Counted from the first letter of the stretch, positions 8,741 through 18,344 are shown. The stretch: DNA of 64,000 bases from Mesorhizobium sp. Pch-S (GCF_004136315.1 NZ_CP029562.1:6223501-6287500); one strand, 5' to 3'. Notes: generated from the letters alone by a model not told the origin. Made by a program: numbers and translations.

Positions 8741-11647
8741 TCAGCCGGCGTCGCGCACGCGGGTAAGCGCGGCCGAAAGCTTCGCCTGCTGCTCGTTGTA
8801 TTCGACGAGCTTCTCGCGCTCGGCCTCGACCACCTCTTCCGGCGCATTGGCAACGAACTTCTCGTTCGACAGCTTCTTGTGCAGGCGGGCGATCTCCTCC
8901 GTCACCTTGGCCAGCTCCTTCTGCAGGCGCGCAGCTTCAGCGGCGAGATCGATCAGGCTTCCCAAAGGCAGGCAGGCCGTCGCCTCGCCCAGCACGATCT
9001 GTGCCGAGCCTTTCGGCGCGATATCGCCGTGCGATATCTCACCAATCCGGGACAGCCGCTTGATCGCGGCGTCATGGCGCACCAGCCGTTCCCGGGTGGT
9101 AGCGTTGGCGCCAATGACCACCAGCGGTGCGATCGCCGCCGGCGGCACGTTCATCTCCGAACGCACCGAACGGATGCCGGTGACCAGATCGATCAGCCAG
9201 TTGATATCGTCCGCGGCCTCGGCGTCTTCGAAATCCGGCGACGGCCATGACGCATGGCAGAGCAACGAGGAACGTTCCTTGCCTTCACCTGCCGTCTCGG
9301 CCCACAACTCTTCCGTCATGAACGGCATCATGGGATGGAGCAGCTTGTAGATCTCGTCCAGCACAAAGGCGACGCAAGCGCGGCTTTCGGCCTTGGCGGC
9401 CTCATCCTCGCCCATGAACACCGGCTTCAGCAGCTCGAGGTACCAGTCACAGAACTGGTTCCAGACAAACCGGTAGGCGGCGCCTGCTGCCTCGTTGAAA
9501 CGATACGACGTGATCGCATCGGTGATCTCGCGCGCCGCGCGGGTCAATTCGGTCAGGATCCAGCGGTTCACCGCCAGCTTGGCATCGTTCAGCCAGAACG
9601 TATCGTCGCGAGCCACACCGTTCATCTCGGCGAAACGCGTTGCGTTCCAGAGCTTGGTGCCGAAATTGCGATAGCCGGCGATGCGAGCCGGGTCGAGCTT
9701 CACGTCACGTCCCTGCGCGGCCATGACCGCCAGGGTGAAACGCAGGGCGTCCGCGCCGTATTCGTCGATCAGTTCGAGCGGGTCGATGACGTTGCCTTTC
9801 GACTTCGACATCTTCTGCCCGTTCTTGTCGCGCACCAGAGCATGCACATAGACGGTGTGGAATGGCTCCTCGTCCATGAAGTGCAGGCCCATCATCATCA
9901 TGCGGGCGACCCAGAAGAAGATGATGTCGAAACCGGTCACCAGCACATCCGTCTGGTAGTAGGTCTTCAGCTCCGGCGTCTTGTCCGGCCAGCCGAGCGT
10001 CGAGAACGGCCACAGCGCAGATGAGAACCAGGTGTCGAGGACATCTTCGTCACGGGTCAGGATCTCTCCCGGCTGGAAATTCTCCAGCTTCTCCTCGACC
10101 CAGGCCTTCCAGGGACCTTCGTGGGCGAGATAGTGCTGGATGGCGGCCTCGAGTGCCTCTTCCTCGCTCTTCTCGACAAAGATATGCCCGTCCGGGCCAT
10201 ACCAGGCCGGAATCTGGTGGCCCCACCAAAGCTGGCGCGAGATGCACCAGGGCTCGATGTTCTCCATCCAGTCGTAATAGGTCTTTTCCCAGTTCTTCGG
10301 CACGAATTTGGTGCGGCCCTCGCGCACCGATGCCAGCGCCGGCTTTGCAAGGACCTTGGCGTCAAGGAACCACTGGTCGGTCAACATCGGCTCGATCACG
10401 ACATTCGACCGGTCGCCGAAGGGCTGCATCAGCTTCTTCTTTTCCACAAAGGGAATGTCGTTGCCTTCAGCATCCTTGACCGTAACGGCAAGCCCTTCCG
10501 CCGTGATCGCCTCAACGATCAGCTTGCGGGCAGCATATCGGTCAAGGCCGCGATATTCGTCCGGAACCAGATTGATCGCGTCGACTTCGGCCTCGTTCGG
10601 CACGTTTCCGGAACGAGCGATTTCCAGCGCCTGCGCCGCATAGTCGGCATAAGGCTCACCGTCCGCGCGCATGGCGGCCTGCGTGTCCATCAGCCGGTAG
10701 AGCGGAATGTTGTTGCGGCGCGCGACCTGATAGTCGTTGAAGTCATGCGCACCGGTGATCTTGACCGCACCTGAACCGAAGGTCGGATCCGGATATTCGT
10801 CCGTGATGATCGGGATCAGGCGCCGGTGCTCCTTCGGGCCGACCGGAATCTCGCAAAGCTTGCCAACGATCGGCGCGTAACGCTCGTCCGAGGGATGAAC
10901 AGCCACCGCGCCATCGCCCAGCATCGTCTCCGGTCGGGTGGTCGCAATCGAGATGTAGTTGCGCTCTTCCTCCAGTGTGACGTTCCCGTCCGCATCCTTC
11001 TCGACATAAGTGTAGGTTTCGCCACCAGCCAGAGGATACTTGAAGTGCCACATATGGCCGTCGGCTTCCCTGTTCTCGACCTCGAGGTCCGAGATAGCCG
11101 TCTCGAATTGCGGATCCCAGTTCACCAACCGCTTGCCGCGGTAGATCAAGCCTTCCTTGTGCAATGTGACGAACACTTCGAGTACGGCCTTCGACAGGCC
11201 CTCGTCCATGGTGAAGCGCTCGCGCGACCAATCCGCCGACGCACCCAGCCGCTTGAGCTGATTGAAGATGGCGCCGCCAGATTCGTCCTTCCACTCCCAG
11301 ACCTTGTCGACGAACTGCTCCCGGGTGAGGTCGCGCCGATGGATCTGCCTTTCCATCAGCCTGCGCTCGACCACCATCTGGGTCGCGATGCCGGCATGGT
11401 CCATGCCCGGCTGCCAGAGCACGTTCTTGCCGCGCATGCGCTCGAAGCGCACCAGAATGTCCTGCAGCGTGTTGTTGAGCGCGTGGCCCATGTGCAACGA
11501 ACCGGTGACATTGGGCGGCGGGATGACGATGGAGAAAGGCTCCGCGCCTTCCTCGGCGCCAGCACCGGCGCGGAAGGCATTCGCCTCCTCCCAAATCTTG
11601 GCGATCTTCGGCTCGACGCTTTTTGCGTCATAGGTTTTTTCGAGCAT
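8741..11647 (-). CDS. valS: Valyl-tRNA synthetase
   Basis: A 968-residue class I aminoacyl-tRNA synthetase that charges tRNA-Val and edits mischarged Thr. It has the P-P-P-N-V-T-G-S-L-H-M-G-H-A signature (HIGH variant at residues 52-55), the W-W-G-H-Q-I-P-A-W segment, the K-M-S-K-S-K-G-N-V-I-D-P loop and a C-terminal coiled-coil arm (E-A-A-R-L-Q-K-E-L-A-K-V-T-E-E-I-A-R-L). The ATG at 11647 is chosen because M-L-E-K-T-Y is the usual N-terminus; the upstream in-frame extension is not conserved. Its ribosome-binding site is poor. Length is normal for the alphaproteobacterial form. Confidence 0.97.
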   Translation of the reverse strand: MLEKTYDAKSVEPKIAKIWEEANAFRAGAGAEEGAEPFSIVIPPPNVTGSLHMGHALNNTLQDILVRFERMRGKNVLWQPGMDHAGIATQMVVERRLMERQIHRRDLTREQFVDKVWEWKDESGGAIFNQLKRLGASADWSRERFTMDEGLSKAVLEVFVTLHKEGLIYRGKRLVNWDPQFETAISDLEVENREADGHMWHFKYPLAGGETYTYVEKDADGNVTLEEERNYISIATTRPETMLGDGAVAVHPSDERYAPIVGKLCEIPVGPKEHRRLIPIITDEYPDPTFGSGAVKITGAHDFNDYQVARRNNIPLYRLMDTQAAMRADGEPYADYAAQALEIARSGNVPNEAEVDAINLVPDEYRGLDRYAARKLIVEAITAEGLAVTVKDAEGNDIPFVEKKKLMQPFGDRSNVVIEPMLTDQWFLDAKVLAKPALASVREGRTKFVPKNWEKTYYDWMENIEPWCISRQLWWGHQIPAWYGPDGHIFVEKSEEEALEAAIQHYLAHEGPWKAWVEEKLENFQPGEILTRDEDVLDTWFSSALWPFSTLGWPDKTPELKTYYQTDVLVTGFDIIFFWVARMMMMGLHFMDEEPFHTVYVHALVRDKNGQKMSKSKGNVIDPLELIDEYGADALRFTLAVMAAQGRDVKLDPARIAGYRNFGTKLWNATRFAEMNGVARDDTFWLNDAKLAVNRWILTELTRAAREITDAITSYRFNEAAGAAYRFVWNQFCDWYLELLKPVFMGEDEAAKAESRACVAFVLDEIYKLLHPMMPFMTEELWAETAGEGKERSSLLCHASWPSPDFEDAEAADDINWLIDLVTGIRSVRSEMNVPPAAIAPLVVIGANATTRERLVRHDAAIKRLSRIGEISHGDIAPKGSAQIVLGEATACLPLGSLIDLAAEAARLQKELAKVTEEIARLHKKLSNEKFVANAPEEVVEAEREKLVEYNEQQAKLSAALTRVRDAG

Positions 11648-11882
11648 GGGAAAGGCGTCCGGACTGTCGGGATTTGCTGGTGACGGTAAATCGGAAGGAC
11701 TTGGCCAAGTCAACCACACGAACAACCGCCATCCGACAGATAGGAGCACCAGACGGCTGAACCAAGGCGACCTCTTGCCTTGGAAGTGCGCTCCGCTTAC
11801 GATCCAACTGCTGCTGTAGGGCGCACCGGTTTCGGCCGAAGGGGCATTGCCCGCCTACGCCACCTAAACCCAGAATGCGCCC

Positions 11883-12518
11883 ATGTCCCAGTTCGAGCAT
11901 TTCCGCAGGCAGGCAAAACTCTATCTCAAATGGCATCGCGAGGGCCGTTATCCCGCTGCGGCGGCGATACGTTCCTTGCTGCCGCGCTTTCGAGATCTCA
12001 GCGACATGCAGATCCTTGAGCAGGAGTTCAAGCTCGCCGACGCCCAGGAGCTTGTTGCCCGCAAGGCAGGTTTCGAAAACTGGGAGGCGCTCAAGAAAGG
12101 ATCTTCAGATATGAGCACCTCCTCCACGCCTGAAAAGGAACCCTTCCTGGCCTTGTCGGAGCCACAGCTGTTCGTTGCCGATATCGGCCGAGCCTGCGAT
12201 TTCTATACAAGCAAGCTCGGCTTCACGCTCCGGTTCACCTATGGCGAACCACCCTTTTTCGCCCAGGTCTTTCGGGATGGTGCCCGCATCAACCTGCGTT
12301 ATGTCGATAAACCAGTGGTCGATACCAGCAGGATCGTGCCCGAACACCTCGTCGTGGCAACCGTCGTGCTCGATCACGGTATCAAGAAACTGTTCCTCGA
12401 CTACCAGGCCGCAGGCGTTCCCTTCTTCCAGCAACTCAAGACAGAACCCTGGGGCTCGCGTGCCTTCATCGTGAGCGATCCCGACAACAACCTCGTGTGT
12501 TTCACTGCAGCTCCATAG
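11883..12518 (+). CDS. VOC-domain protein with N-terminal helical module
   Basis: A 211-residue protein. Residues about 85-210 form a vicinal-oxygen-chelate (glyoxalase/bleomycin-resistance) domain with D-I-G-R-A-C-D-F-Y-T-S-K-L-G-F and the terminal V-S-D-P-D-N-N-L-V. The first 75 residues are a helical segment ending L-A-D-A-Q-E-L-V-A-R-K-A-G-F-E-N-W-E-A-L-K. Similar motifs occur at the N-termini of some ankyrin-repeat and VOC proteins. An internal ATG at 12111 has a better ribosome-binding site (AAAGGA), so a VOC-only form may also be made. The substrate is unknown. The 235 bp back to valS hold nothing I recognise. Confidence 0.7.
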   Translation: MSQFEHFRRQAKLYLKWHREGRYPAAAAIRSLLPRFRDLSDMQILEQEFKLADAQELVARKAGFENWEALKKGSSDMSTSSTPEKEPFLALSEPQLFVADIGRACDFYTSKLGFTLRFTYGEPPFFAQVFRDGARINLRYVDKPVVDTSRIVPEHLVVATVVLDHGIKKLFLDYQAAGVPFFQQLKTEPWGSRAFIVSDPDNNLVCFTAAP

Positions 12519-12529
12519 TCTGCGAGAAG

Positions 12530-12556
12530 GAGAGCCGGCATTGAGAGCCGGCTCTC
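12530..12556. terminator. Hairpin between convergent VOC and tetR genes
   Basis: Ten-base perfect arms (GAGAGCCGGC / GCCGGCTCTC) with a 7-base loop. It overlaps the tetR stop codon by two bases and could end both transcripts. No U-tract. Confidence 0.5.
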
Positions 12557-13199
12557 ATCCGGCGGCCTTCGGCAGGAGGCCTCCGTTGGCCGACAACATC
12601 CGAGAAAAAAGCTCCAGCAAGATATCGCAGAGCGGTTTTGGATCGCGGTTCCCACGCGCAATCGCATCGTCCACGACACCGTGCATGCCATCAAACAGAA
12701 TGAGCGCAGTCATGCGGGCATCGGGCATGATCCAGACGCCCGCCGCTTGGCCGGCCTCGAGCAAGGCAACGAGCTGGGCAATCACGACGTCCTTTTCCCG
12801 TGATTGCCGGCGTGAGTGGCTGAAATCGTGGAAGACGACGTCATGCAGTTTGAAATTGGCGAGATAGGCCTGCACCGCGCCATGGACCCACCCTGACAGC
12901 CGCGCCGGGAAGTCCGTTGCCGGACAAGCCTCGATTGCCTCGTTCACGCTGCTCACGAAATCCTGCGAGAAACGCTCCCGCAAAGCCAGGACAACATCCG
13001 TCTTCGTCGCAAAGTAGTGATAGAACGTACCCTTGGCCACGCCCGCGCGTGCGACGATCTCGTCGATCGTCGTCGCTTCGATCCCCTTCGCGATGAAGAG
13101 CGCTGCCGCGGATGTCATCAGATCATCCGTTCGTACCTCGGCCGGTAAGGTGCGCCGCCGGGGGCGCGATCGGCGTTCTGCAGCTACGTTTGCGTTCAT
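12555..13199 (-). CDS. TetR-family repressor next to an MFS efflux gene
   Basis: A 214-residue regulator. The N-terminal helix-turn-helix is clear at residues about 24-70 (A-A-A-L-F-I-A-K-G-I-E-A-T-T-I-D-E-I-V, then G-V-A-K-G-T-F-Y-H-Y-F). The C-terminal ligand-binding region is helical and not diagnostic. The start at 13199 gives the usual short arm before the HTH, and the longer frame is not needed. It is divergent from an MFS drug-transporter gene 141 bp away, with a matching palindrome over that gene's promoter. By family, it represses the pump and releases it on binding a ligand. Confidence 0.85.
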   Translation of the reverse strand: MNANVAAERRSRPRRRTLPAEVRTDDLMTSAAALFIAKGIEATTIDEIVARAGVAKGTFYHYFATKTDVVLALRERFSQDFVSSVNEAIEACPATDFPARLSGWVHGAVQAYLANFKLHDVVFHDFSHSRRQSREKDVVIAQLVALLEAGQAAGVWIMPDARMTALILFDGMHGVVDDAIARGNRDPKPLCDILLELFSRMLSANGGLLPKAAG

Positions 13200-13280
13200 C
13201 CCGATTCCCGTCAGCGAAGGCGTCGTCAGTTTAAGACAACCGACCTCTCCTCGCATAGCTGTAATGATTTCAATATGTTT

Positions 13281-13309
13281 TTGTATTGACCGACGGTCGG
13301 TCGAATCAT
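13281..13309 (+). promoter_or_regulatory. MFS promoter with embedded TetR-type operator
   Basis: The near-perfect palindrome GACCGACGGTCGGTC at 13288-13302 lies inside the 17-base spacer between a TTGTAT -35 (13281-13286) and an AATCAT-like -10. ACCGACGGTCGGT-type sites are typical operators of AcrR/TetR-group repressors. Occupancy would block RNA polymerase on the MFS gene directly. Repressor identity is inferred from adjacency. Confidence 0.6.
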
Positions 13310-13340
13310 ATTGTTGAGTTAAATCATCAGGATTTTTCCC

Positions 13341-14864
13341 ATGCCGTCATCCCGCAGACGCGACCTTGTCGCGGCCGTCTACCTCGGCACCTTCATGGCA
13401 ACGCTGGCCATCAGCATTGTCACCGTCGCGCTTCCGTCCATCCAGGCCGCTCTCAGAACAGATCTGTCCGGATTGCAGTGGGTCGTGGGGTCCTACGCGC
13501 TTTGCCTTTCCGCCTTGATGCTGTCTGCCGGGCCGATCAGCGACCGTTACGGGCGCAAGCGCGTATGGCTGTTCGGCGTGGCGCTGTTTTCGACGGGATC
13601 GGCGATCTCGGCCATGGCTTCATCGCTCGGCACTCTCATCGCCGGCAGTGCCTTGCAGGGCATTGCGGGTGCGCTGGTCATCCCGGGCGCGTTATCCATC
13701 CTGACGCAGGCATTTGCCGATCCCGTGCAACGCGCCCACGTAATCGGAGGCTGGGCATCCTTCAGCGCCGTGTCGCTTATCCTCGGACCGATGCTCGGCG
13801 GGTTCCTGGTCGACACTGTCGGCTGGTCGAGCATCTTCCTGATCAACATACCGCTGGGTGCGATTACAATGGCTCTCGGACTGAGAGGCATCGCCGAGAG
13901 CGCAGACCCTGACCAGGCTGCCCTCGATCCTGTCGGACAGGCACTGTCTGTCGTCTTTCTCGGTGCACTGACCTATGCGCTGATCGGAGCTGGCGATGCA
14001 GGCTGGACGTCGCCGCGCGTGGCGGGCGCGCTTGCCGTCGCGATCACCGGGTTTGTCGCCTTCATAGCAATCGAATTGCGTACGGCGCGCCCGGTGCTGC
14101 CGCTAGACCTCTTCCGTGACCGGCATTTCACGGCAGTCAACTTCGCTTCCTTTGCACTCGGCTTTTCAGGCTACAGCAGCCTGTTCTTCTTTTCCCTGTT
14201 TCTCCAGCAGGTGCAGGGCTTGTCTGCGACGGCAACAGGGTGGCGAATGACGCCTGTATTCGTCGCAATGGCCCTCACCTCTTCCTTGTTCGGCAAGCTT
14301 TCGTCGTGGTGCGGAACCCGTTGGCCGATGATCGTCGGTTATGCCCTGCTCGGCAGCTCGATGCTTGCAATGGCCCTGTTCACGCCAGGCACACCCTACC
14401 CGATCATCGCATCGGTTTTCGCGATCCTGGGCATCGGCATGGGGCTTGCCGTTCCCTCCACCGGTGCGGCGGCAATGGCAGCCGCACCGCGCGAAAGAAG
14501 CGGAGCCGCATCGGCGACGATGAATGCACTTCGCCAGGGCGGCATGACGATCGGCATCGCGCTGCTCGGCACACTGATGAGCGCCCGTGCCATTTCCTCG
14601 CTGACAGATTACATTTCTGCCACGAACAGGACCGACGCCCTCGGCGTCGCAACGACCGCGGTCAGGCAGCATACAACGCCGGTCAACCTCGACATGGCTC
14701 CCGAACTGTTCCGACCGCTGCTGGCCGATGCCATTGGCCAGGGATTTTCCCTAGCCGTCGCCTGCGCCGGTGCGTTGGGGCTGCTTGCCGCCACCGTGCT
14801 CGTGGCGGCTGGACGGCGTCCCCTCCGTGACCGCGGCCCGAACCTCGCGACCGATCGCGGATAG
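13341..14864 (+). CDS. MFS multidrug efflux transporter (DHA2, 14-TM type)
   Basis: A 507-residue inner-membrane drug:H+ antiporter of the DHA2/EmrB-QacA class. Features are the motif-A loop G-P-I-S-D-R-Y-G-R-K-R between helices 2 and 3, the motif-C-like G-P-M-L-G-G-F in helix 5, and enough hydrophobic segments for 14 helices. The ATG at 13341 immediately precedes the first charged segment and helix 1. It is probably repressed by the divergent TetR protein. It is convergent with the gamma-glutamyltransferase gene, with only 5 bp between the stops. The exported compound is unknown. Confidence 0.85.
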   Translation: MPSSRRRDLVAAVYLGTFMATLAISIVTVALPSIQAALRTDLSGLQWVVGSYALCLSALMLSAGPISDRYGRKRVWLFGVALFSTGSAISAMASSLGTLIAGSALQGIAGALVIPGALSILTQAFADPVQRAHVIGGWASFSAVSLILGPMLGGFLVDTVGWSSIFLINIPLGAITMALGLRGIAESADPDQAALDPVGQALSVVFLGALTYALIGAGDAGWTSPRVAGALAVAITGFVAFIAIELRTARPVLPLDLFRDRHFTAVNFASFALGFSGYSSLFFFSLFLQQVQGLSATATGWRMTPVFVAMALTSSLFGKLSSWCGTRWPMIVGYALLGSSMLAMALFTPGTPYPIIASVFAILGIGMGLAVPSTGAAAMAAAPRERSGAASATMNALRQGGMTIGIALLGTLMSARAISSLTDYISATNRTDALGVATTAVRQHTTPVNLDMAPELFRPLLADAIGQGFSLAVACAGALGLLAATVLVAAGRRPLRDRGPNLATDRG

Positions 14865-14869
14865 GATCG

Positions 14870-16642
14870 TTACCACCCTACCGCTTGCCCATCCTTGCGA
14901 GGATCGGAGCCGGCGCGATAAACGCCATTTACAGGAGCCTGCTCGGGATATCTCGGCGGCGCGGGCATCGACTTGTCCTGCTGAAACAGTATGCCCTGGA
15001 AACCACCCACACTCATATCCGCCTTCATGCTTTCGACCGGATGGCCAAACGCCTGCAATTGCTCGCCGACCCGTTCGAACAGGCGCGGTTCCAGAACAAG
15101 CCTGCCTGGACCGTCGTTCTTCTGTTCGTGCACGTAGCGCGCCGCATCCGCCGTTGCCTGCGGGCTGAAGCCGAGATCGATCATGTTCGCGAGGTGGGTT
15201 GTGAGCGAATAGGCCTGAATGGAACCCTGCATGTTGCCGAAGCCCAACAGCGGCTCGCCATCCTTCATTACAAAACCGGTTATGATGGTGTGGAAGGGAC
15301 GCTTGCGGGGTTCGACACGGTTTGGGCTGGCCGGGTCCAATGAGAAGCCGCTGCCCCGGTCGTGCAGGAGGAAGCCGTAGCCCGGAACCGTTATCCTGGA
15401 GCCATAGACATTGTAGACGCTGTGAACCACCGAAGCCATGTTGCCCCAGCGGTCGGCCGCGATCAGATTGATGGTGCCACCTTTCAGCGTACCGGCAACG
15501 TCGGGCGTTCCGGCTTTCTTCATATCGATCCTGGAGCAGACCTCAGCCGCGTGTTCCTTTGACAGCAGCCTGTCCAGCGGAACATCCGCGAATTTGGGGT
15601 CGGCGTTGTATCGAAGCAGGTCCGAATAAGCGAGCTTCTTCGTCTCCACCAGAAGATGCCAGTATTCCGGCGAACTGTGATTGAATTTGCTCAGGTCGAG
15701 CCCGAGTTTTTGGCCGCATGCCTCGAGCAGATTCAACTGTAAAAGCGTCGCCCATCCCTGTCCGGGTGGTGGCACCTGGAAGACATCGTAGCCACGATAG
15801 CTGGTCGTGATCGGCTCGCTCCATTCCGGCTCGAATGCTTCGAGATCCGCATTGGTCATCACGCCACCGCCCGCCTTTACACGAGCAACGATCGCGTCAG
15901 CCACCGGGCCTTTGTAGAAACCGTCACGCCCCCTTTCCTGCAGCAACCGCAAGGTTTCGGCCAGATCGGGATTTCTGAGGATGCTGTAGAGTGGCGGCAC
16001 ATCACCATCGCGAAGGAAGACGCGCGCGGATTCCGCATCCCTGCGTACAACATCCAGGTTCTGCACCAGATCCCTGTGGTGGCGCTCGCTCATTCCCCAG
16101 CCTTGTTCGGCAATGGTTGCGGCGCGTTCGAGGGTCTCCTTGAACGTCATCGTGCCGAAGCGCCTCAACATGGCGTCGAAACCTGCGACTGCACCCGGCA
16201 CGGTAACGGAATTCACGCCTTCGAGCTTACGATCCCTGAAATAGCGGCTTGTCCAGCCTTCGGGGGACCAGCCTGCCGCGCTGAGGGAATGGAGCTTGCG
16301 GTCAGCGGCTGACCAATAAAGCACAAAGACGTCGCCGCCGATGCCGGTATCGTTGGGCGACACCACATCGAGCGTCGCCAGTCCCGCGACAGCCGCATCC
16401 ATTGCGTTGCCGCCCTTCTGCAGGATTTCCAGTCCGGCCTGAGCAGCAAGCGGATGGCTTGTGGTGACGATGCCGTTGCGCGCGACAACTTCGGACCGCC
16501 CCTGTTCGGACCATCCCATCGGGCGCATCCCAGGCACAGTGGTGCCATTGAGGCGCCCGCCTGGGTTTTCCGTCCCGGACGGCGTGCCGAAGGGCGTTGC
16601 CGATTGCGCAAAACTGCTCGTGTCACCCAGGATCGAAGTCAT
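14870..16642 (-). CDS. Gamma-glutamyltransferase family protein
   Basis: A 590-residue Ntn-hydrolase that would transfer or hydrolyse gamma-glutamyl groups, for example from glutathione. The large-subunit signature G-G-N-A-M-D-A-A-V-A is present. The autoprocessing site aligns as K-G-G-T-I-N-L-I-A-A-D-R-W-G-N, where the Thr would be the new N-terminal nucleophile; the usual T-T-H-x-S-V-V-D is altered. The downstream Y-G-F-L-L-H-D-R-G-S-G-F segment fits the family. I see no signal peptide after the ATG at 16642, unlike classical periplasmic GGTs; longer frames contain no convincing one either. The activity class is firm, location and substrate are not. Confidence 0.85.
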   Translation of the reverse strand: MTSILGDTSSFAQSATPFGTPSGTENPGGRLNGTTVPGMRPMGWSEQGRSEVVARNGIVTTSHPLAAQAGLEILQKGGNAMDAAVAGLATLDVVSPNDTGIGGDVFVLYWSAADRKLHSLSAAGWSPEGWTSRYFRDRKLEGVNSVTVPGAVAGFDAMLRRFGTMTFKETLERAATIAEQGWGMSERHHRDLVQNLDVVRRDAESARVFLRDGDVPPLYSILRNPDLAETLRLLQERGRDGFYKGPVADAIVARVKAGGGVMTNADLEAFEPEWSEPITTSYRGYDVFQVPPPGQGWATLLQLNLLEACGQKLGLDLSKFNHSSPEYWHLLVETKKLAYSDLLRYNADPKFADVPLDRLLSKEHAAEVCSRIDMKKAGTPDVAGTLKGGTINLIAADRWGNMASVVHSVYNVYGSRITVPGYGFLLHDRGSGFSLDPASPNRVEPRKRPFHTIITGFVMKDGEPLLGFGNMQGSIQAYSLTTHLANMIDLGFSPQATADAARYVHEQKNDGPGRLVLEPRLFERVGEQLQAFGHPVESMKADMSVGGFQGILFQQDKSMPAPPRYPEQAPVNGVYRAGSDPRKDGQAVGW

Positions 16643-16742
16643 AGCCGCAGTACCAGAACCAGCCAGGAACTTCTGCTTCTCAAAATACGGGTCGACTTGG
16701 CAAGCATAAACACCCGTCGCCCTCCAGTGGCACCGGAGATCT

Positions 16743-18266
16743 CTAGCCGCCATCAGCGCCGTAGAGTTCCGCCAGGATCGGAACCAGTGCCGCAGGCAGA
16801 TCCTCGGCGATGAGGCCGGGACCGAAGCGCCGCCCCGCCTCGGCATGCAGCCAGACACCCGCGCAAGCCGCCTCGAATGCCGGCATGCGCTGCGCGATGA
16901 GCCCGGCAACAATGCCGGCCAGCACGTCGCCCGAGCCCGCCGTCGCCAGCCAAGGCACCCCATTGGCATTGATCACCCCACGACCGTCCGGCGCGGCAAT
17001 TACGGTATCCGCGCCTTTGTAGATGACGACACCATTCGCTCTCCTGGCGGCGGCACGCGCCTTGCCGAGCTTCGACAGATCTTCGCTCCCGGCAATATCT
17101 GGAAAGAGCCGGGCAAACTCACCCTCGTGCGGCGTCAACACCAACGCGGGGGCACCGGGACGGGCAGCAGCCTCGAACAGCCATTGCGGCGCTTCGCGAA
17201 AAGCGGTGATGCCGTCGGCATCGAGAACCAGCCCAACGGCGGCGGGTTCCCCCAACCGGTCGCCGGCAGCCAGCACCGCCAGCGCAAGATCGCGCGCTTT
17301 TTCACCGACACCAAAGCCTGGCCCCAGCACGAAAGCGGAGGAGCGCCCCTCGCCCAACACTGCCGCGAACTCCGCGACGTCCTCAACCTTGCGCAGCATG
17401 ATCGAAGTCAGATGCATGGCGTGGACCGCCAGCGCACTGCCCGGCGCCAGCACTGTGACAGCGCCGGCACCGGCGCGTGCGGCTGCCAGCGCCGAAAGCC
17501 TGGCCGCGCCCGTTGAGGTCGCCCCTCCGGAAAAGACACCGACATGGCCGCGTCGATACTTGTGAGTATCGACGTCGAGTGACGGGAAGGCTTGCCGCCA
17601 CAGCGCCGGCTGGTTCTCGAACGTGTCCACGGCAAGGGAGACGATGACACTCGCGGCGATGCCGATGTCGGCGACGACCACCTCACCACACAATCCGCGG
17701 CCCGGCAGCAGCAGGTGGCCGGGTTTCTTGCGTGCGAAGGTGACTGTTACAGCAGCTTGAAAGGCGCTGCCCAGTACCATGCCGCTTTCCCCCGAAACAC
17801 CGGACGGCAAGTCGACCGCGAGGACCGGCAATCGCCTTGCGGCAGCGAGTGAAACGGCGCGCGCGGCGTCATCGGCAAGCGGCTTCGACAGGCCGGCGCC
17901 ATAAAGTGCGTCGACTATCAGGTCCTCGGCCCCGGCATCGAAATCAGCAAGAGACCGCCTCGACACCGGACACTCAGCGGCTGCGACGGCGGCATCGCTG
18001 TCGTCGCGCGGCGTACCCGAAGACCAGAGTGACACGGCTACACCGCTCTCATGCAGGATCCTGGCAATCACATAACCGTCGCCACCATTGTTGCCCGGAC
18101 CCGCCAACACATGGACGCGCCTCCTCGATGGAAAACGATCGAGCACAACGGCAGCCACCGCCGCACCTGCGTTGCGCATCAAACCGATGCCGTCGAACGG
18201 CCCATGGGCGATGGTAAGTCGATCGGCTTCTGCCATTTCTTTGGGCGTGAGCAACTCAAGCTTCAT
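16743..18266 (-). CDS. nnrD: Bifunctional NAD(P)H-hydrate epimerase / ADP-dependent dehydratase
   Basis: A 507-residue repair enzyme for hydrated NAD(P)H. Residues 1-210 are the YjeF_N epimerase (A-G-P-G-N-N-G-G-D-G-Y-V, then V-D-L-P-S-G-V-S-G). Residues about 220-500 are the ribokinase-like dehydratase, with L-T-P-H-E-G-E-F-A-R and the catalytic-region motif A-T-A-G-S-G-D-V-L-A-G-I. The start at 18266 has a GGGAG ribosome-binding site and begins M-K-L-E-L-L-T-P as in relatives. It is divergent from glnB, with 301 bp of regulatory DNA between them. Confidence 0.92.
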   Translation of the reverse strand: MKLELLTPKEMAEADRLTIAHGPFDGIGLMRNAGAAVAAVVLDRFPSRRRVHVLAGPGNNGGDGYVIARILHESGVAVSLWSSGTPRDDSDAAVAAAECPVSRRSLADFDAGAEDLIVDALYGAGLSKPLADDAARAVSLAAARRLPVLAVDLPSGVSGESGMVLGSAFQAAVTVTFARKKPGHLLLPGRGLCGEVVVADIGIAASVIVSLAVDTFENQPALWRQAFPSLDVDTHKYRRGHVGVFSGGATSTGAARLSALAAARAGAGAVTVLAPGSALAVHAMHLTSIMLRKVEDVAEFAAVLGEGRSSAFVLGPGFGVGEKARDLALAVLAAGDRLGEPAAVGLVLDADGITAFREAPQWLFEAAARPGAPALVLTPHEGEFARLFPDIAGSEDLSKLGKARAAARRANGVVIYKGADTVIAAPDGRGVINANGVPWLATAGSGDVLAGIVAGLIAQRMPAFEAACAGVWLHAEAGRRFGPGLIAEDLPAALVPILAELYGADGG

Positions 18267-18344
18267 GCCGTATCTCCCATTGGCGCCCGAACGGACATTC
18301 GGACAGTTTGAGGCGGGAGGCAAATGCGCAATCCGAGAGCATAT

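Noticed and set aside
8483..9250. Long plus-strand open frame over the end of valS
   Set aside because: It is the antisense of valS coding sequence and runs into the fadL-valS gap without a ribosome-binding site.
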